In this document: positions 26,265 through 34,018 of the stretch, piece by piece
How the letters are laid out: each line of letters begins with the position of its first letter
Numbering within the stretch: the first letter of the stretch is position 1
DNA from: Dawidia soli
GTDB lineage: Bacteria > Bacteroidota > Bacteroidia > Cytophagales > Cyclobacteriaceae
NCBI RefSeq assembly: GCF_018598185.1
Contig: NZ_JAHESC010000006.1
Location: 124,001 to 188,000 of the forward strand
Direction: 5' to 3'
DNA: 64,000 nt
Notes under the pieces: model-generated
What the model was told of the DNA's origin: nothing
What the model saw: only the letters and a program-made list of their open reading frames with translations
Database searches by the model: none
Position numbers and translations under genes: made by a program

Positions 26265-26292
26265 AAAGGCCTCCCAATGGGAGGCTTTTTTT
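26265..26292. terminator. Bidirectional rho-independent terminator
   Basis: GCCTCCC / GGGAGGC stem with a three-base loop, flanked by A-rich and T-rich runs. It serves both the small membrane gene cassette and the convergent gene ending at 26291. Confidence 0.85.
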
Positions 26293-26713
26293 ATTTCAGA
26301 ATCTTATACATCAAACTACGCTTCGCTCGTTTGATCAAATTCAACTGTTCATATAAGGTATCGTGGTGCTTTGTAAGTAGCGTTATCATATTCATAATCT
26401 TATTAATACTCTCAGCCTCGCCGGCTACTTTCTCTGCTGCTGTTGTGATCACCTGGCGAAGATTGTCGAGATGAATAAACGGAATCACTGAGCCGGTTAA
26501 AAACTGGCGGAAGAAGCCTCCTTCCCAAAGACCATAACAGAGCCAGTAAAATTGCTCTTTTTCAACTGCGTCTTTGGCCAGGAATACGAAGCAATTGGGG
26601 CAAGGTTTTGCAAGTGGCTTCCCAGCGTTGTTTCCTTTGGCCAGGATGAAGAAATACTCTCCGGAATATTCCTTTGTCATTCGGTGTGTTTTGATTTTCA
26701 TGGATTGCGGCAT
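26291..26713 (-). CDS. DUF6943-like protein
   Basis: A 140-aa protein starting with MKIKTHRMTKEYSGEYFFILAKGNNAGKPL, followed by CPNCFVFLA, then YWLCYGLWEGGFFRQFLTGSVIPFI and a helical C-terminus. I associate this pattern with DUF6943, found on Bacteroidota accessory elements. It carries a CxxC pair (CPNC). There is no signal or membrane segment. Function is unknown. The start could be the ATG four codons in (MKIK). Confidence 0.65.
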   Translation of the reverse strand: MPQSMKIKTHRMTKEYSGEYFFILAKGNNAGKPLAKPCPNCFVFLAKDAVEKEQFYWLCYGLWEGGFFRQFLTGSVIPFIHLDNLRQVITTAAEKVAGEAESINKIMNMITLLTKHHDTLYEQLNLIKRAKRSLMYKILK

Positions 26714-26789
26714 TTAAATTTTGCCGCGGGCCCGCACACAATTCCAGAGAAAAGAAAAAGGAAAAAAAGAAAAGAGAAGCCGATTCACT

Positions 26790-26933
26790 GCCTGCGGAAG
26801 GGCGGAAGTCAAGGTTTTTGATAAAAAATAGTTTTTGAAACTGTATCGTTATCGTTCGAAGCCGCCGCATTCCTAAAACTATTTTTTATCAAAACCCGGA
26901 GGGCTTGACCTTGACTTCCGCCCTTCCGCAGGC
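26790..26933. repeat. Large perfect inverted repeat with bulge
   Basis: The outer arms (26790-26814 and 26909-26933) are a perfect 25-bp inverted repeat beginning GCCTGCGGAAGGGCGGAAGT. The inner arms (26817-26836 and 26875-26894) are a 20-bp inverted repeat containing GATAAAAAATAG. The right side has a 14-base insertion (26895-26908), and the loop is 26837-26874. No open frame is supported here. Confidence 0.85.
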
Positions 26934-26940
26934 ACACCTT

Positions 26941-27462
26941 TGGCTACTCTTTGATTTCTTTCTGCCGACAATATCGGCTTGCTTTTTATCTATTCATTTT
27001 GGGAAACCAAACTAAGTATCGATAAGGAAAGGCAGAGCCCCCTAACGAGGGAGCTCTGAAATACAGACTTCAAGCCAGAAGGCACGCACGAGTAGAAACT
27101 CGTGGCGATAACGACGAGAAGGGCCGAAGTGAAAACTGAATGCAGCCCAACGACGAGGGGCAACGCCGACCAGCAACCACCGGGAGCCAATCGGTAAACG
27201 ATAGATGTATTTAAACATGGACCGGCCACACGGGACCGGTCGGAAAGATGCAAGGGCCGCCAAAAGAAAATACTACCTGAAGGAAGGGCTGGCATGTGAG
27301 GTGGCGGAAGGTGGAGATTTTCTTTTGAGCGGGCGCCAGCGAACCCTTGTAGCTTTCTGATCCGCACGCCCGTAACTTTGGTCTGTGTTTAAATGCTTAC
27401 GCTAAAGAGGTGAACATGAATTCGTAAAACGGCTCATTGATTTATAAAGAAGCTGTATTTTA
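26941..27462. other. Non-coding stretch with several hairpins (possible structured RNA)
   Basis: No convincing gene lies in these ~520 bases. Hairpins include CAGAGC..GCTCTG at 27033-27058 (10-bp stem, AACG loop), CACGAG..CTCGTG at 27087-27104, GACCGG..CCGGTC at 27220-27241, and a longer pairing of AAAAGAAAAT (27262-27271) with ATTTTCTTTT (27317-27326). The run of hairpins suggests a structured RNA or a decayed element. Transcription and strand are unknown. Confidence 0.4.
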
Positions 27463-27486
27463 ATGCCAGATTATAAGGGGATACTT

Positions 27487-27816
27487 ATGGAGATCTTAAA
27501 GTCGTGGACGATATTCATCATTGCCGGGGTTTGTGAAATCGGTGGTGGCTGGTTGGTGTGGCAGTACGTGAGGGAGGAAAAATCAGTGTGGTACGGCATC
27601 ATCGGCGGAGCCGTACTTGTGGGCTATGGGTTTGTGGCCACACTACAGACGGCAAACTTCGCGCGCGTTTATGCGACGTATGGTGGCTTTTTTATTGCAA
27701 TGTCTCTCCTGTGGGCGTATCGGTTCGACAACTACTCGCCTGACCGATACGACGTGATAGGAGCGCTGGTTGCGCTGTTGGGCGTCTGCATCATATACTA
27801 TGCGCCACGCGGATAG
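27487..27816 (+). CDS. YnfA/UPF0060-family small membrane protein
   Basis: A 109-aa inner-membrane protein from the ATG at 27487; an ATG at 27463 adds eight residues and is less likely given family length. It has four hydrophobic segments and the family hallmarks AGVCEIGGGWLVWQYVRE, LQTANFARVYATYGG and RYDVIGALVALLGVCIIYYAP. UPF0060 proteins are small-multidrug-resistance-like and often sit next to metal-resistance genes. It is the first gene of the resistance region and is convergent with the gene ending at 27818. Confidence 0.9.
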   Translation: MEILKSWTIFIIAGVCEIGGGWLVWQYVREEKSVWYGIIGGAVLVGYGFVATLQTANFARVYATYGGFFIAMSLLWAYRFDNYSPDRYDVIGALVALLGVCIIYYAPRG

Positions 27817-27817
27817 A

Positions 27818-28201
27818 TCAAAAGTCGATCTCGTCTTTAATGAACTGCTTTGTGCCTTCGGGGCCGGAGAGCTCAAGCCACATAAAGCCATTGTCAGCTG
27901 AGACGAAAAGATTGAAGTCGAAGAAGGAACAGCACATGCGCTCGGTCTTTATAAAGTTCGCGACCAGGTCGATCATCTTATCGGAATTTTCAAACTTGTA
28001 TTTCACTCCTTTGAGAGTTTCGGTTCTCTCCAATAAAAGGCCTTTTAATTCGGCGATGACTGTTTTCTTACGTTGTTGCAACTCGGGGGTAGTGAGTTTA
28101 CATGTTACTGGGGCTGAGTTCATGGATTGTTTATCGTTTGTTTGACCAGCTACTGCATTTGCGGTAGTCGCGAGTACAGCGGAGAGAATGATTGTTTTCA
28201 T
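27818..28201 (-). CDS. Secreted CC-motif protein associated with metal-resistance operons
   Basis: A 127-aa protein from the ATG at 28201 (start chosen for the signal peptide MKTIILSAVLATTANAVAG). The mature part has VTCKLTTPELQQRKKTVIAELKGL and TERMCCSFFDFNLFV, a vicinal Cys pair typical of proteins encoded beside MerR/metal genes in Bacteroidota. It is probably exported and may bind a soft metal. A perfect 16-bp palindrome (28217-28232) just upstream matches the MerR operator core, so it is likely controlled by the MerR protein encoded next door. Confidence 0.75.
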   Translation of the reverse strand: MKTIILSAVLATTANAVAGQTNDKQSMNSAPVTCKLTTPELQQRKKTVIAELKGLLLERTETLKGVKYKFENSDKMIDLVANFIKTERMCCSFFDFNLFVSADNGFMWLELSGPEGTKQFIKDEIDF

Positions 28202-28216
28202 ACAAACGATAACGAG

Positions 28217-28232
28217 GTGGAGTATACTCCAC
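28217..28232. promoter_or_regulatory. MerR-type operator upstream of the CC-motif gene
   Basis: GTGGAGTATACTCCAC is a perfect 16-bp palindrome. It shares the core GTGGAGTnnACTyCAC with the second dyad at 28677-28698. It lies 15-31 bp upstream of the ATG at 28201 on the minus strand, and its form resembles ZntR/PbrR-type sites. Confidence 0.7.
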
Positions 28233-28256
28233 GGTTTTTTAAAACCAGGATTTATA

Positions 28257-28652
28257 TCAGCATTTAATGCAGGTGGGTACTGATTTTTCAAATTCGCAGT
28301 TGTTGCGGCGGCAGTTGTCCAGGGAAGAAACAAGGCGGCCACGGAGTTGGGTCAGCTTCTGTATTTGAGTGTCGATCTGAACGAGCTTGTTTTCAAGGGT
28401 GTAAACAAGATTTTCGCAGGAGGCATCTTCTTCCTGCCAGAGGCTGAAGAAGGTGTCGATTTCCTTCAATGTAAAACCAAGATCCTGGATACTCTTGATC
28501 AGAATTAGCCGATCAACAACGTTTTCAGGATACTCTTTGTAGTTGTTTTCCCGGCGTTGTTTTTTGGACATCTTAATCAATCCTTCTTTTTCATAGAAGC
28601 GAATGGTGTCGCGAGACAGGCCCGTGCGTTTTACGATTTCTCCTATCAGCAT
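28257..28652 (-). CDS. MerR-family metalloregulator
   Basis: A 131-aa protein. The winged-helix N-terminus is IGEIVKRTGLSRDTIRFYEKEGLI; a linker follows, then a dimerisation coiled coil (ENLVYTLENKLVQIDTQIQKLTQLRGRL). Cys residues occur at ASCENL in the metal-site region and in the tail SLDNCRRNNCEF...VPTCIKC. It should distort a promoter with long spacing upon metal binding. Two matching dyads flank it: one between it and the divergent MerF-like gene, one before the CC-motif gene. The metal (Hg, Pb, Cd or Zn) cannot be fixed from the sequence. Confidence 0.93.
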   Translation of the reverse strand: MLIGEIVKRTGLSRDTIRFYEKEGLIKMSKKQRRENNYKEYPENVVDRLILIKSIQDLGFTLKEIDTFFSLWQEEDASCENLVYTLENKLVQIDTQIQKLTQLRGRLVSSLDNCRRNNCEFEKSVPTCIKC

Positions 28653-28673
28653 AACTTTTCTTGTTAAAATCCC

Positions 28674-28706
28674 TTGACAGTGGAGTGGACTTCACTGTTT
28701 ACTTTG
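28674..28706 (+). promoter_or_regulatory. MerR-controlled promoter of the MerF-like gene
   Basis: TTGACA (28674-28679) is followed after 20 bp by TACTTTG (28700-28706), which fits the Bacteroidota TAnnTTTG -7 element. Within the over-long spacer lies a dyad whose ends are ACAGTG and CACTGT (28677-28698) and whose core is GTGGAGTGGACTTCAC. An overlong spacer with a dyad is the hallmark of MerR-activated promoters. Confidence 0.75.
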
Positions 28707-28741
28707 GGATATGATTCACTAAAATACTGAAAGTTACGATC

Positions 28742-29008
28742 ATGGACTCGAAAAAAGTTACTAAAGTACTGGGCCTGGCAGGTTTGAGCCTTTGCGGACT
28801 TTGCTGCATTCTTCCGCCGGTGGCCTTGTTGTTGGGCTTGGGCGCTGTGGGCACGATGACGGTTTACCTGGAGCGAGGTGCAATTTTAATACTTGCACTT
28901 TTTGCAGTCGCTTTGCTGGTTTACTTTTTGCAAAAGAGAAGGGCGTCTTCGTGTAGGGCGGACTGCGATTGTAAAGACAATAACGCCACTGAGAAAACAA
29001 GTAGCTGA
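28742..29008 (+). CDS. MerF-like small metal transporter
   Basis: An 88-aa inner-membrane protein with two helices. A vicinal Cys pair lies in the first (CGLCCILPPVALLLGLGAVG) and Cys residues follow in the tail (SSCRADCDCKD). Length, topology, the LCCxxP motif and the Y-L-x-R/D turn match MerF mercury transport proteins. It is divergent from MerR under a MerR-type promoter and ends one base before the convergent ATPase gene. Mercury import is the family role; here it may serve another soft metal. Confidence 0.8.
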   Translation: MDSKKVTKVLGLAGLSLCGLCCILPPVALLLGLGAVGTMTVYLERGAILILALFAVALLVYFLQKRRASSCRADCDCKDNNATEKTSS

Positions 29009-29009
29009 G

Positions 29010-30923
29010 CTACTTGTCTTCAAAGGCCATTCGTTGAATTCTGACAGCGTTTAAAATTGCCAACAGTGCTACACCTACATCGGCGAATACTGCTTCCCAC
29101 ATAGAGGCAACTCCCCAGGCGCCCAAGGCCATGACGATGATCTTGACGCCAAAGGCGAAGCCGATATTTTGCCAGACAATGCGGTTGGTGGCTTTGCCGA
29201 TCATGATGGCGGTGGTGATGCGGGACGGCTGGTCAGTCTGTATGACGACGTCAGCCGTTTCAATAGCGGCATCGCTGCCGAGGCCACCCATGGCAATGCC
29301 TACATCGCTGATCGCTAAGACAGGTGCGTCGTTGATGCCATCGCCGACAAAGGCCAATGCTTCTTTCTTACCCTTCTTTATTTCCTCTACCTTTTTTACT
29401 TTGTCTTCGGGGAGGAGGTCGCCGAAGGCGGTATCGATGTTGAGGGTTGCAGCTACTTTGTCCACGACAGCCTGTTTGTCGCCGCTGAGCATGATTGTCT
29501 TTATGCCAAGGGCGTGCATTTGCTTTATTGCTCGTTGGGCATCTTCTTTGATCTCGTCAGCAATGATGATATAACCCGCGAGTTTCCCGTCAACGGCAGC
29601 AACGACGATAGTTTCGACGACGTCGTCAAGTTCAGCTTCGACGGGGATGTTGAACTTGCGAAGTAATTTTGCATTGCCAGCGAGTACTTCTTTGCCGTCT
29701 GCTATACCTTTTAAACCATGACCTTTGATTTCTTCCACTTGTTGAGGTATGGGGAGCTGGGCGTCTTTGACATATTCGACAACGGCCTTGGCAATGGGAT
29801 GCGTGGATTGTTTCTCGACCGCCGCGACCAGTGGTAGCCATGTCTTTTCTTCGAGGCCTTTACTAACAACTTGCTGAACTTTGAAGGTTCCTTTTGTGAG
29901 GGTGCCGGTCTTATCCATTACAACGGTATCTACGCGAGTCATGCGGTCGAGGTAGCTTGATCCTTTGAACAGAATGCCGTTGCGGCTACCGGCGCCGATG
30001 CCGCCGAAGTATCCGAGAGGTATGGCAACAACCAACGCGCAGGGACATGAGATGACAAGGAAAATGAGTGCGCGGTATAACCACTGATGAAAGTTATAAT
30101 CTTCGACAAAGAAGTAGGGGAGCAATGTGAGACCAATGGCCAGAAAAACGACAATAGGCGTATAAACTTTTGCAAACTTGCGGATGAAGAGTTCTGTTTT
30201 CGCTTTACGCCCCTGTGCGTTTTGTACGAGGGTGAGAATACGGGCGAGAGAACTGTCGTTGAAAAGCTTTGTGACCTTGACCTGGACGACGCTCGCCTCG
30301 TTAATCATGCCGGCGAGGACGGTCTCACCTTTGTTGATAGATGTAGGTTTGCTTTCGCCGGTGAGGGCGGCAGTGTTGAAGGAACTGCCTTCGCTTAGCA
30401 TTTCGCCGTCAAGGGCGACGCGTTCGCCTGCCTTTATCTGGATGGTTTCACCGAACTGTACTTGGGTGGGATCAACCTCAACGTACGTGCTATTGCGGTA
30501 CACCGAAGCGGTGGCGGGGCGGACATCGAGCAAAGCTTTTATGCTTCGCTTGGCGCGATTGACGGCGGCGTCCTGGAAAAGCTCGCCGATGGCGTAAAAT
30601 ACCATGACGGCAACACCCTCGGGATATTCGCCAATATAGAAGGCACCGATGGTGGCAATGCTCATGAGCAAGAATTCAGTGAAAATCTGGCCTTTCGCTA
30701 TAAGCGTTATGGCTTTAATCAGGACGGGCACGCCAACGGATGCGTACGCAATCACGTACCAAATGAGCCGCGTCCAGGAGGAGAACCACGCGGGCTTGAT
30801 CCAGGTATCGAGCATGAGGCCGATGCCTAACATTGAGACACTGAATATGGCCATCAGCCATTCTTTGCCGATGGAAGACTTAACCACTGGCTTTGTTGCC
30901 CGGCTTGCAATCTGATCTTTCAT
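29010..30923 (-). CDS. P1B-type heavy-metal-translocating ATPase
   Basis: A 637-aa cation-exporting ATPase. It has the actuator TGE motif (188-190), the transmembrane CPC metal site (293-295, ISCPCALVVAIPLG), the phosphorylated D337 in DKTGTLTKG, the HP motif (STHPIAKAVVEY) and the hinge GDGINDAP. There is no N-terminal HMA domain. The pattern MGGLGSDAAIETADVVIQTD fits the Zn/Cd/Pb (P1B-2) group better than the Cu group. It begins 6 bp after the TonB receptor and should be translated from the same transcript, an unusual pairing of inner-membrane export with an outer-membrane receptor. Confidence 0.95.
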   Translation of the reverse strand: MKDQIASRATKPVVKSSIGKEWLMAIFSVSMLGIGLMLDTWIKPAWFSSWTRLIWYVIAYASVGVPVLIKAITLIAKGQIFTEFLLMSIATIGAFYIGEYPEGVAVMVFYAIGELFQDAAVNRAKRSIKALLDVRPATASVYRNSTYVEVDPTQVQFGETIQIKAGERVALDGEMLSEGSSFNTAALTGESKPTSINKGETVLAGMINEASVVQVKVTKLFNDSSLARILTLVQNAQGRKAKTELFIRKFAKVYTPIVVFLAIGLTLLPYFFVEDYNFHQWLYRALIFLVISCPCALVVAIPLGYFGGIGAGSRNGILFKGSSYLDRMTRVDTVVMDKTGTLTKGTFKVQQVVSKGLEEKTWLPLVAAVEKQSTHPIAKAVVEYVKDAQLPIPQQVEEIKGHGLKGIADGKEVLAGNAKLLRKFNIPVEAELDDVVETIVVAAVDGKLAGYIIIADEIKEDAQRAIKQMHALGIKTIMLSGDKQAVVDKVAATLNIDTAFGDLLPEDKVKKVEEIKKGKKEALAFVGDGINDAPVLAISDVGIAMGGLGSDAAIETADVVIQTDQPSRITTAIMIGKATNRIVWQNIGFAFGVKIIVMALGAWGVASMWEAVFADVGVALLAILNAVRIQRMAFEDK

Positions 30924-30929
30924 CGCCTG

Positions 30930-33101
30930 TTAAAGATTTAGTTTTATTCCGCCATTGACTACGAATCCGTCTACGGGCGCGTAAATATCGCGGAAGGTCG
31001 GATTTGTGAGGGTACCGGTATAGATGGAATCGAAACGGGTTTGGCGAGCATCGAGGAAGTTTTCGAAATTGATATACAGCGAAAAGCGCTCCCAGAGTTT
31101 TTCGGCCATGAAGCCGCAGATCCAATACTCTTTGCCTTTGGTACCGTCGGTTAGTGTTTGAGGGCTGAAGTAGTAGGCTTCGAGGCCGAGTTTCCATTTT
31201 TCTTCTACCTCATACATAAGCACGTTGTTCAGTCTATGTTTGGCTGTGAGCGGGTTTTGCTGGCTGGTGCCGTTGTTGTGGATCCTGGTATCCGTGTAGG
31301 TATAGCCGATGAAGAGTTTGAAATCGGCGTACTCTAACTTGACGTTGGTTTCGGTGCCTTTGCTGTCAGTATAGCCCGGGAGGTTTACGAATTGGTATTG
31401 GTCGGGGGAGGATTCGGCCAGGAAGAGGGGATCGTTGAGATAGGTGTAAAAGAATAGATGGTTGACGCTGAAACCGATGGCTCCATCGGCGAGAGATGTT
31501 TTATAGTTCAAATCCCAGTTTGCGCCGTAGCTGCGCTCGAGCTTGTTGGTTTTGGTTGATATGGGTTGGACGTTCATGTACTGCAGGCGCTCGCTTTGCT
31601 CGGTGAAGATGTTCGGAGCTTTGTAGCCGAGGCCACCGCCGAGACGGGATGAGAACGCGGGCGAGGCTTTGTAAAGAATGGAGACGCGGGGCAGAAATGC
31701 AAAGCCATAGTCTATAACATAGTCACCACGGAGGCCGGACTCGAGGCGAAACTTTTCGGAGAGTTTCAAGTTGTTTTGAGCAAAGGCACCGAAGGTGGTC
31801 TGATCATAGTCACGCAATGGCGTGGCGGTGAGCTGGGTTTCGGAGAAGTTGTCGGTCCACAGGTTAACACCGCCAACCCACTCGCTGGCATCGGCCTGGC
31901 GCGATATGTTGACTTCGGAGAAGGTGCTGTTTTGTGAGCCTTTGAACTCGTAACCGGGTGAGATGAGGTCACGCTTGAAATGATTGATGCTATTTTTAAC
32001 GTTGAGCTTTACGGTCTCGCTAAATGCGTGGGAGAAAGACAGCTGTGTGGACACGCGATCGGTGTTATTCTTTTCAAAGAAAGTGTGGTCGGCAGTGGCG
32101 CCGTCTTCTATATATTTAATGTCGCCACCGATGCGATCTTCGGTGATGTAGTTTACGCCGATGTCCAGCTGGGTGTTTTCGCTGAGCTCTAAGAAGAGCT
32201 TGGGGTTGATGGTGTAGCGCTGGAACTCGGGGATGGCGGTGAGACCGATGTCGGAAGGGGCGTAGGCCTCGTTGCTGTTTCGGGCGACAAAGAGTGTGAG
32301 CCCGGCTTTGCCGTACGACTGGCCGTAGTAGGCGTTGAGGTCGAGGCCTTTGGCAGACGTGCCGTTTGCCCAGAGGCGAAGCTCGCGCTCGTCGGTGGGG
32401 CGTTTGCTGATTAGGTTTACAAGGCCGGCAATGGCACCGCCACCGTATAGCGTAGACGATGATCCTTTGATGACTTCGACTTGCTTCAGGTCAAGCGGCG
32501 GGGTTTGTAGCAGGCCGAGACCGCCGGCAAAGCCGGCGTATAGTGGAAAGCCGTCTTTGAGGATCTGGGTGTAGCGGCCGTCAAGGCCCTGGATGCGGAT
32601 GGAAGCGTTGGCAGAGGTGGCGGAAGTTTGCTGTGTTTGGATGCCGGTGCTTTCGTTGAGGAGCATGCGGATGTCTCCGGGTTTCATGTTGCCTTTCTCT
32701 CCGAGCTCTTCGCCGGCGATGAACTCGACGCGCGTGGGGATGTCGGCGATGGTGCGGCTGCTGCGTGTGGAAGAGACGACGATTTCTTCGAGTTCCTCTT
32801 CGCCGGGCTCGAGGGAGATCTCTATAGCTGCCGACGACGTGAGGGGAAATGTGAACGTGGCCGTGTGGGACTCGTGTCCTACGAAGCTGAACTCGATGGT
32901 GTATGTGCCGTTGGGAATGTTTTGTATTTCAAGCAGCCCGTCCTGGTTGGCGGTGGCTCCTAAGCCAGTGTTTGCTATCTGGGCGGATGCTCCGGGGAGC
33001 GGTTCGCTGGACTCTTTGTCTTTTATTATAGCGCGGAACGTGGACTGGGCAAAGGATATAGATGAAATGAAGGTAATGGCGATTATACAAAGTATACGCA
33101 T
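30930..33101 (-). CDS. TonB-dependent receptor, metal-region type
   Basis: A 723-aa outer-membrane receptor with signal peptide (MRILCIIAITFISSISFAQS), CarboxypepD_reg-like domain (KDKESSEPLPGASAQIANTGLGATAN), plug (IRIQGLDGRYTQILKDGFPLYAG) and barrel ending FVVNGGIKLNL. The plug and barrel resemble the FecA/BtuB-like receptors that accompany heavy-metal operons in Bacteroidota. It lies between a Cys-rich small protein gene and the P1B ATPase, 6 bp before the latter. It may move metal complexes across the outer membrane; direction and ligand are unknown. Confidence 0.93.
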   Translation of the reverse strand: MRILCIIAITFISSISFAQSTFRAIIKDKESSEPLPGASAQIANTGLGATANQDGLLEIQNIPNGTYTIEFSFVGHESHTATFTFPLTSSAAIEISLEPGEEELEEIVVSSTRSSRTIADIPTRVEFIAGEELGEKGNMKPGDIRMLLNESTGIQTQQTSATSANASIRIQGLDGRYTQILKDGFPLYAGFAGGLGLLQTPPLDLKQVEVIKGSSSTLYGGGAIAGLVNLISKRPTDERELRLWANGTSAKGLDLNAYYGQSYGKAGLTLFVARNSNEAYAPSDIGLTAIPEFQRYTINPKLFLELSENTQLDIGVNYITEDRIGGDIKYIEDGATADHTFFEKNNTDRVSTQLSFSHAFSETVKLNVKNSINHFKRDLISPGYEFKGSQNSTFSEVNISRQADASEWVGGVNLWTDNFSETQLTATPLRDYDQTTFGAFAQNNLKLSEKFRLESGLRGDYVIDYGFAFLPRVSILYKASPAFSSRLGGGLGYKAPNIFTEQSERLQYMNVQPISTKTNKLERSYGANWDLNYKTSLADGAIGFSVNHLFFYTYLNDPLFLAESSPDQYQFVNLPGYTDSKGTETNVKLEYADFKLFIGYTYTDTRIHNNGTSQQNPLTAKHRLNNVLMYEVEEKWKLGLEAYYFSPQTLTDGTKGKEYWICGFMAEKLWERFSLYINFENFLDARQTRFDSIYTGTLTNPTFRDIYAPVDGFVVNGGIKLNL

Positions 33102-33162
33102 AGACTTTTGTTAAAAGAATTGAAATGAATAAGAGGCTCGTGAAACGAGCGAGGAAGGATGC

Positions 33163-33480
33163 TTACACTTTGGGAGGTTGCCAGATGGGCAAGGCAACAG
33201 TGGGGGCGGTTGATGGCCGATATGCGTCGTTTAGCTCAGAAGTGGCCGACAACGTATAAATAGCTGGTTTGACGGGAAAAGAGATGTGGAATGTGCAGCA
33301 CCGGCTGGCACAAAAAGGTGTACATGGGGTCTGGGCGTCATCATCGTCCTGATCGTGTTCCTCTGAACAAGCTATTTCGTCGCGACCGCAGCAGTCGTCG
33401 TCATAACACGGGTAAACTGACAAAGCTGCCAGGTAGAATGTGAATATGAGATAAACGATGCGCACGGTCAAATTTAGCAA
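33163..33480 (-). CDS. DUF6660-like Cys-rich secreted protein
   Basis: A 105-aa protein. A hydrophobic N-terminus (IVYLIFTFYLAALSVYPCYDD) is followed by an acidic Cys/His-rich section (CCGRDEIACSEEHDQDDDDAQTPCTPFCASRCCTFH) and the ending LPIWQPPKV. This matches small proteins placed before metal TonB receptors and efflux genes in Bacteroidota; I recall the family as DUF6660. It probably binds metal in the periplasm. It is the likely first gene of the receptor-ATPase operon. Confidence 0.75.
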   Translation of the reverse strand: MLNLTVRIVYLIFTFYLAALSVYPCYDDDCCGRDEIACSEEHDQDDDDAQTPCTPFCASRCCTFHISFPVKPAIYTLSATSELNDAYRPSTAPTVALPIWQPPKV

Positions 33481-33514
33481 ATTCTATGATTCTGGCGCTT
33501 TTTGATGTTTGAAT

Positions 33515-33529
33515 TGGCCGTATCGGCCA
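33515..33529. promoter_or_regulatory. Palindrome upstream of the receptor-ATPase operon
   Basis: TGGCCG-TAT-CGGCCA, a perfect 6-bp inverted repeat with a three-base centre. It sits 35 bp upstream of the Cys-rich gene (minus strand) in the region divergent with arsR. It is a possible operator; its regulator is unknown. Confidence 0.4.
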
Positions 33530-33616
33530 TCGTTACAAAATGATAATATGCGTTTTTGAGACATTCCAGCCCATTTTGACAGAACGAGGCAGTTCGTGTT
33601 TGTGATATATAACATC

Positions 33617-33636
33617 ATAACGTAATATTGCGTTAT
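33617..33636. promoter_or_regulatory. ArsR operator upstream of arsR
   Basis: ATAACGTAATATTGCGTTAT, a 20-bp palindrome with one mismatched pair, ends six bases before the ArsR start codon. The half ATAACGTAATATT recurs upstream of the next gene at 33993. AT-rich palindromes of this kind are typical ArsR/SmtB sites. Confidence 0.75.
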
Positions 33637-33642
33637 AACAAT

Positions 33643-33972
33643 ATGGGTATAACTAAGTCTGACTTATTTAAGAAACGCCAAAACCGAGTAGCGACCCTGG
33701 CGAAGGCATTCGACCATCCGGCACGGGTGGCGATCCTCGAGTATATACTGGCGAATGATACGTGTATTTGCAACGACCTGGTTGATGTATTGCCACTGTC
33801 ACAGTCAACGATTACACAACACTTGAAGGAGTTAAAACAAATCGGAATCATCAAGGGAGAGATCGAAGGGCCAAAGGTGAACTACTGCATCGACGAAAAG
33901 GTGTGGGAAGAAGCACGGGACATATTCATTAACATGTTCTCAAAGTATGTAAAGAAGAATGACTGCTGTTGA
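33643..33972 (+). CDS. arsR: ArsR-family arsenic-responsive repressor
   Basis: A 109-aa winged-helix repressor from the ATG at 33643. It has helix alpha-3 Cys residues in NDTCICNDLVDVLPLSQSTITQHLKELKQIGII, the CxC arrangement of As(III)-sensing ArsR proteins, and a Cys tail (KKNDCC). It probably dissociates from DNA upon As(III) or Sb(III) binding. A palindromic operator overlaps its promoter and a second copy lies before the downstream resistance genes. Confidence 0.92.
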   Translation: MGITKSDLFKKRQNRVATLAKAFDHPARVAILEYILANDTCICNDLVDVLPLSQSTITQHLKELKQIGIIKGEIEGPKVNYCIDEKVWEEARDIFINMFSKYVKKNDCC

Positions 33973-33992
33973 GTCATTTTTTTTGTCTAGAC

Positions 33993-34012
33993 ATAACGTA
34001 ATATTACAATAA
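33993..34012. promoter_or_regulatory. Second ArsR-type operator
   Basis: ATAACGTAATATTAC at 33993-34007 repeats the left half and centre of the arsR operator; the right half is degenerate. It lies immediately upstream of the phosphatase/arsenate-reductase gene at 34019, which implies a second ArsR-controlled promoter inside the cluster. Confidence 0.65.
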
Positions 34013-34018
34013 TACAAT

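Noticed and set aside
26990-27367. Minus-strand frame of 125 aa
   Set aside because: Its composition is unlike a protein family and it covers several stable hairpins; judged non-coding.
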